A DNA stretch of 64,000 nt from NCBI GenBank assembly GCA_030704615.1, contig CM060734.1, positions 56,372,042 to 56,436,041 of the forward strand, written 5' to 3'. Position numbers and translations under genes: made by a program. The DNA is from Takakia lepidozioides. Taxonomy: Eukaryota; Streptophyta; Takakiopsida; Takakiales; Takakiaceae. Shown piece after piece: positions 60,301 through 64,000 of the stretch (position 1 is the first letter of the stretch; each line of letters begins with the position of its first letter). Under the pieces are notes generated by a model that ran no database searches, was not told the DNA's origin, and saw only the letters and a program-made list of their open reading frames with translations.

Positions 60301-63019
60301 CACAGCTGTGTCTGTATTATTAAAAAACGACAAATTCAATTTCATGGATTGGGGAGCTAAGTAATTGGTTTCTTTTTTGTATTTTTGTGAATGGCGTTGA
60401 CGCCATTCACATACAGTGATGTTGTGAGGTCCTCAGTGATAGGTTCGTTATGAATGTGCATTGAGTTTTCCTGGATGGTTCCTTACTCAATTTTTTTATT
60501 TCCATCCTGTGATTTTGCTTCATTTCAGTAATAATTTGGCTTCATTCTTGAATGTCGTTGACGACATTCACTTCTATGTCTGTGTCATTTCTAATCGCTT
60601 ATTTGCATTCACCTGGATTAGGATGTATTTACAGTGTCATGGAATGGAATGTTCTGAATGGCGTTGACGACATTCATATCTGGAGCAGTAGTGTGGTCCT
60701 GAAAGGTCCTTGGAGCAGTTGTCAGAGCCATTTCAATCCATGTTTTATTCTTTCTGTTCTACTTGCATCTTACTCACTGAGCGCTTTTGTGGGTTGGGAT
60801 TCATCTCCTTTTTTCAGGTACACGAAATATGTGCTTATGGAAGGAAATCACCTGAGCGGAATTCCCGACTATCTTGACATGTGGTCGGACCCTGCAAACG
60901 ATCCAACCATGTATACTGCAGGGATATTGAAGGACTGGAGTCCTTCTCACTTCAGAGACTGTGGGTGGTACCTTGACTGCCCACCTGAGCACACGACCTT
61001 TCAAGAACAGCATATGAAATACTTGAACAATAACGCTGAGATGCTGGCGCCTTTGACTGACGAAGAGTATCAACGAAACATAGCAACCTTGGCTGCCAAG
61101 GAGCCTGATGCTCAGGGAACGCCGCAGAAGGGAAAGAAGGCGGGCCGCAAACCAAAAGACAAGGCTGTTGATGTCATAGCCATCTCACCAGCAAAGCCAA
61201 AGGACAAAGACAAGTCCAAAGAGAAGGAAAAGGACAAGGGGAAGGAGAATGAAAAGGAGATGGAGAGTGGGCAGGACTTTACTGCTGGAAGATATACCCG
61301 CACTCTTCAGTGCGTGTTCGATGCCAAGCCACACCCTTCCCGTTCTGATTCAGCAGGAGAGATGAAAATTGTTAATGAGGGTTGGCTTTCGATGATGCAG
61401 AGTCGAAAGAGAGGATACACTGGGGTGCCATCCCCTACCTGGGACAATATAATCTCATTCCTCAATCTGGTGAGAATTCCATTTTCTTTCCTTTTTCTCT
61501 GAATGTTTCGTTGGCAGTATTTCAGTCTCGTTCTTTGAAAACATTCTTGCCATCGTTCTTATAAAAAACATGTCTGTTGCAGGTGAGCACAGGTCCCACC
61601 TTCGTGTGCGGTGTGCAGAAAACTTATGCGGCCGACATTGTCATTCTCGACATCCCGGATGGCCAGGCTGTGCCAGAAGTTCTTCCAAAGGGCAAGACGC
61701 CAGGGTGGAACAAATTCGAGGACAACTACTGGAGTTGGGTATTCGGGTTCTGTAACAATTTCCTCTCTGATGCAGGGACACTTCTGCTTTTTCAGTCATG
61801 TGACAATGATAGTCGTCGGGCATTGGCATCATACCTCAAGTCTTCAGGGTTTGAAGTTTTGCGCACATGGAATTGTGTGAACAGCCTCTACCTTGTGAAA
61901 GGGGTTTCCCTGGTCAGCTGGTATGCCGTCTGCCTTCTGCTTATGCTTTGATCATGAGTTTCAATTTTCTCTGCAGCTCCACTCTAGTAGAATGTTTTAT
62001 GATCGACACCGATCATCAACGATTCATGGTTTTTTGGTGTCAGAGTTCTGAATAGCCGATGTACACACTTCCACTTTAGATTGTGTTTACCACACTAACC
62101 TGCTATCTTTGGCAGACGAGGATGTTCGAGGCGATCTGCCTGCGGAGGATTCGCACATCAAAGACACCATCCTCCATCCGCAGCTTTGAGATTTCTGACC
62201 AGGGTTGTTTCGTCAACCCCCCCTATGAGCCCCATGTCGATGACATTTTGTACAACTTCATGCAGTCCAGTCAGACTCTGAAGAGACCAGATGGCACTCC
62301 CTGGAGAGGTGCAAAGGAAAAGTCACCAGCATTCATGCAAATACTGCTGGAGTCATGCAGCCACCGCTCTGCACGGGTTGTCGATCTTTCTGTGTCCACA
62401 GGTTCGTTTTCTCCCTTCCGAATTGGTTTCCTTTCAACAGTTTCATCTGCTTAAATCCCCTCCTCCAAACTGTTTATGTTCTCCTGTCTGGTGCAGGAGC
62501 AACTTACCACGCATGCAAGGCAGGCGGAAGAAGCCTTTTTGGTATGGAGGGTGATTCTGACCTTACAACACAGTGCTCCTCCCCCTTTTGTCTGGCTCCA
62601 CTTCAGGCACACAGACTGATCGGATTCATATTCGAAATGATGACGATCCCGAAGATAAGCAGGTCGACAACGACTTTTCATGTGAGTAAGTGCTAAACCC
62701 TCTTTGGGAGTCATACTCAATTTCTCGATAACATCAAAGTTACAGTAATAACTTTTTCAGGCTGTCTTTCAGGAAAGCCAGCGGTGGATCTTCAGGAGAT
62801 ACAGTCATTTCTGGCGAGTCTGTTTTCGACAGCCCCCTTTCCAATTTTCTGCTCCCTGTTTATGCCGAAGCAATGGCACTTCACGCGTCCGAGTCCCTAT
62901 CCCCTGACTTTTTAGTGGCCAGCCGTAGGTGTATTCCGCGTGGATCCGGTGTTCTAAAATACTTAGACTTAGATGCAGAGGAAGAGGGGATACATTGTAC
63001 TGACTCTGAGTCAGACTGA
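57385..63019 (+). CDS. ParB-like / amino-methyltransferase-like fusion gene (element B), two 1-nt deletions
   Basis: Exons: 57385-57681, 58125-58753, 58848-59040, 59125-59562, 59647-59873, 60818-61469, 61583-61920, 62116-62401, 62497-62685, 62761-63019. All phases fit a 1,169-aa product if one base is allowed in exon 7 (G run, about 61906) and one in exon 9 (about 62562); copy A has both bases. Exon 1 is basic and disordered. Exon 2 carries a ParB/sulfiredoxin-like domain: RPPLSHDITKLESDF ... FYVWDGNHRLLAWMGYI (DGNHR near 261-265). Exon 6 has a Lys/Glu-rich linker. Exons 7-9 fit the beta-class methyltransferase order. Motif IV region is AADIVILDIPDG (about 829-839), then GTLLLFQSC and GFEVLRTWNCVNSLYLVKG. 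Next come RVVDLSVSTG (about 1012-1021) as S-adenosylmethionine motif I and GRSLFGMEGD. The last exon ends in acidic DSESD. DIPD replaces the catalytic DPPY/NPPY, so activity is doubtful. Confidence 0.78.
59954..60676. repeat. Intron 5 palindrome array of element B (seven sites)
   Basis: Sites lie at 59954-59975, 60075-60096, 60186-60207, 60281-60304, 60386-60411, 60549-60570 and 60655-60676. Four are perfect (59954, 60281, 60386, 60549). Site 60386 uses GGCG/CGCC in place of GTCG/CGAC in both arms and still pairs over 12 bp. The order of site types matches copy A, with one A site missing. The intron is 944 bp. Confidence 0.92.
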
Positions 63020-63159
63020 ACTGTATTATTTTAATATTCATTTTCATATTATCTGGAAACGTTGAATCCCCTTACTCTACCGTAGTTGTTCCTTTAGAAC
63101 AAATAATAATCACAGAATCAACTTTCGTTTAAATTGCTATATGTATGAATCCATCTCAC

Positions 63160-63723
63160 AAACCTTCCTGACTCTTCTCATATCCATTGTGCATTCATCT
63201 ACACTGTATTCATGCGTGCTCCATTCATGAAAGCTTCCTTTGTACAACATCCATTGTACATTCATCCTCTGTACTCTTTAATCCACCCCACAAACCTTCC
63301 ACACTCATTTCATATACTTTGTGCATTCGTCAAAAGATTTGGTCATGCATCTTCCTGTCATGAATTTTTGTCATTGCTCAACATCCATTATACATTCATC
63401 CATTTTACTCTTATCCATCCGTCATTCATCCATCTACATAGATTTTTCAAACTCATCCATCTGTTTATCATCCAACTGTACATTCATCCATCATTTATTC
63501 AATGCCTTTTATTATGTCGTCCAGCTTGTTTCCGCGGTAAAGGGTGCCAATCCGCGGGAATACACTCCACTTCTTTCTGGGTGCGTGGTGACTCGGCCTC
63601 CATGTGTGATGACGTGGACTGAGACCCGTGACGTGGCATTTGCGCAAGGTGACGTGGCGTGAGCGCAGTCGCGCTCACGCGCTCACGCGCTCACGTGACC
63701 AGGCTCACGCCGAGGCATCCCTG
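63160..63723. repeat. Element B 3' region: CATTCATCC repeats and right terminal inverted repeat
   Basis: 'cattcatccat'-type units (63160-63510) lie downstream of the methyltransferase-like stop. They are followed from about 63600 by TGACGTGGCGTGAGCG-type sequence ending ..GCCGAGGCATCCCTG at 63723. CGTAAGCTC (63724-63732) is the right target duplication. Confidence 0.85.
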
Positions 63724-63732
63724 CGTAAGCTC

Positions 63733-63800
63733 AGTAGACAAGACCCATATCATTATCAGCATTAATAAGTTTCGAAGACCCAGCATGGATTCTTCGTCAT
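63733..63800 (-). pseudogene. Possible diverged exon 7 start of copy 0
   Basis: On the minus strand an acceptor-like CTTTTGGCAG (63810-63801) is followed by a frame reading MTKNPCWVFETY. It weakly matches exon 7 of copy B (VSTGPTFVCGVQKTYAAD): Pro, Val and Thr-Tyr align, and a shifted AD follows. Stops follow at once. If real, this is where copy 0 continues after the inverted segment is turned back. Low confidence from so short a match. Confidence 0.3.
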
Positions 63801-63854
63801 CTGCCAAAAGCAAATGCAAGTGAATCAAATTGGGTGGTTGGTGTACATTTAGGG

Positions 63855-64000
63855 TTTTCTTTTCAAAATGTCGACTGTTGGGGAGGGCAGTGGGGTTAGC
63901 CTCGTTAAGCGGATGCAGAAGACTGGGGACTTGCAGAACTGTTTTCTTATGTTTGATCATGTGAAACAAGTGAAGGATTGGATGACAATGGCTTGTCATG
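63855..64000 (+). pseudogene. Copy C: transposase from residue 457 onward, cut by window end
   Basis: The plus frame reads FLFKMSTVGEGSGVSLVKRM and QKTGDLQNCFLMFDHVKQVK, matching residues 458 onward of the element B transposase with a few substitutions (R495Q, T500M). Homology starts at the four T's of the GTTTTTC stretch; before them the sequence is unrelated. Copy A ends at exactly the preceding base, so the two are complementary halves. It runs off the window in frame. Confidence 0.88.

Larger units (their letters stand above)
52369..63723. mobile_element. Element B: 11.4-kb Mutator-like transposon with two genes
   Basis: A perfect 9-bp direct repeat, CGTAAGCTC, lies at 52360-52368 and 63724-63732. 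The left end, CAACGACGCAATGGCGTGAG, and the inward-reading right end, CAGGGATGCCTCGGCGTGAG, agree at about 14 of 20 positions, and both run into GCGTGAGCG-rich subterminal DNA. A 9-bp duplication and a MULE-type transposase with SWIM finger agree on the superfamily. Cargo: an intact transposase (minus) and a divergent ten-exon ParB-methyltransferase-like gene (plus). The same end types bound the 1,575-bp element at 17344-18918. The perfect duplication and intact transposase suggest recent insertion. Confidence 0.93.

Noticed and set aside
62212-62223. NPPYEP in exon 8 as the catalytic motif IV
   Set aside because: It lies after the strands that normally follow motif IV, and copy D has DPDCDP there. 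DIPD in exon 7 is at the right place in the motif order.

Overview
The window is eukaryotic nuclear DNA. It has spliced genes with GT-AG introns, a plant-type family GT34 xylosyltransferase, plant-style DNA transposons (hAT and Mutator-like), retroelement debris, and long gene-poor stretches. I infer a streptophyte, most likely a repeat-rich charophyte alga or another early-diverging plant. That is inferred from gene content only; no marker gene fixes the species.

Layout. 1-6848: no recognisable gene, one tRNA-like sequence. 6849-8519: an intact three-exon GT34 gene (+). 8520-12404: nothing recognised. 12405-15120: an unrecognised multi-exon gene (+). 16764-19190: a decayed retroelement (chromodomain-like, then RNase H-like), split by a 1,575-bp non-autonomous Mutator-like element with a perfect 9-bp target duplication. 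19397-35918: a 16.5-kb hAT element with a perfect 8-bp target duplication. It has subterminal hairpins about 51 bp apart at both ends, a broken transposase at the left, and three unrecognised or kinase-like genes inside. 36300-40800: two palindrome arrays, a head-to-head pair of genes of an unknown family, and a minisatellite.

41442-64000 is the most interesting part: nested copies of one large Mutator-like element. The best copy (B, 52369-63723, 11,355 bp, 9-bp target duplication) carries two divergent genes. On the minus strand is an intact two-exon 1,132-aa MULE transposase with a C-terminal SWIM zinc finger. On the plus strand is a ten-exon gene whose product joins a ParB/sulfiredoxin-like domain (DGNHR motif) to a beta-class amino-methyltransferase-like domain (S-adenosylmethionine site at the C-terminus). 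Its catalytic motif IV reads DIPD instead of DPPY/NPPY. Copies A, 0 and D are decayed relatives. Copy C is the missing half of A's transposase.

Intron 5 of this gene holds an array of long inverted repeats in all three copies that retain it. Arms change in pairs so that pairing is kept, and the centre is usually a 2-base TG or CA. A second palindrome family with different arms but the same design fills 37294-38191. The split transposase (43023 and 63855) breaks at the same base, and one break abuts a palindrome edge. This is best explained by a 20.8-kb inversion, or by an assembly join. A transposon that pairs its transposase with a ParB-methyltransferase-like protein and carries palindrome arrays inside that gene is the main candidate for an undescribed system.
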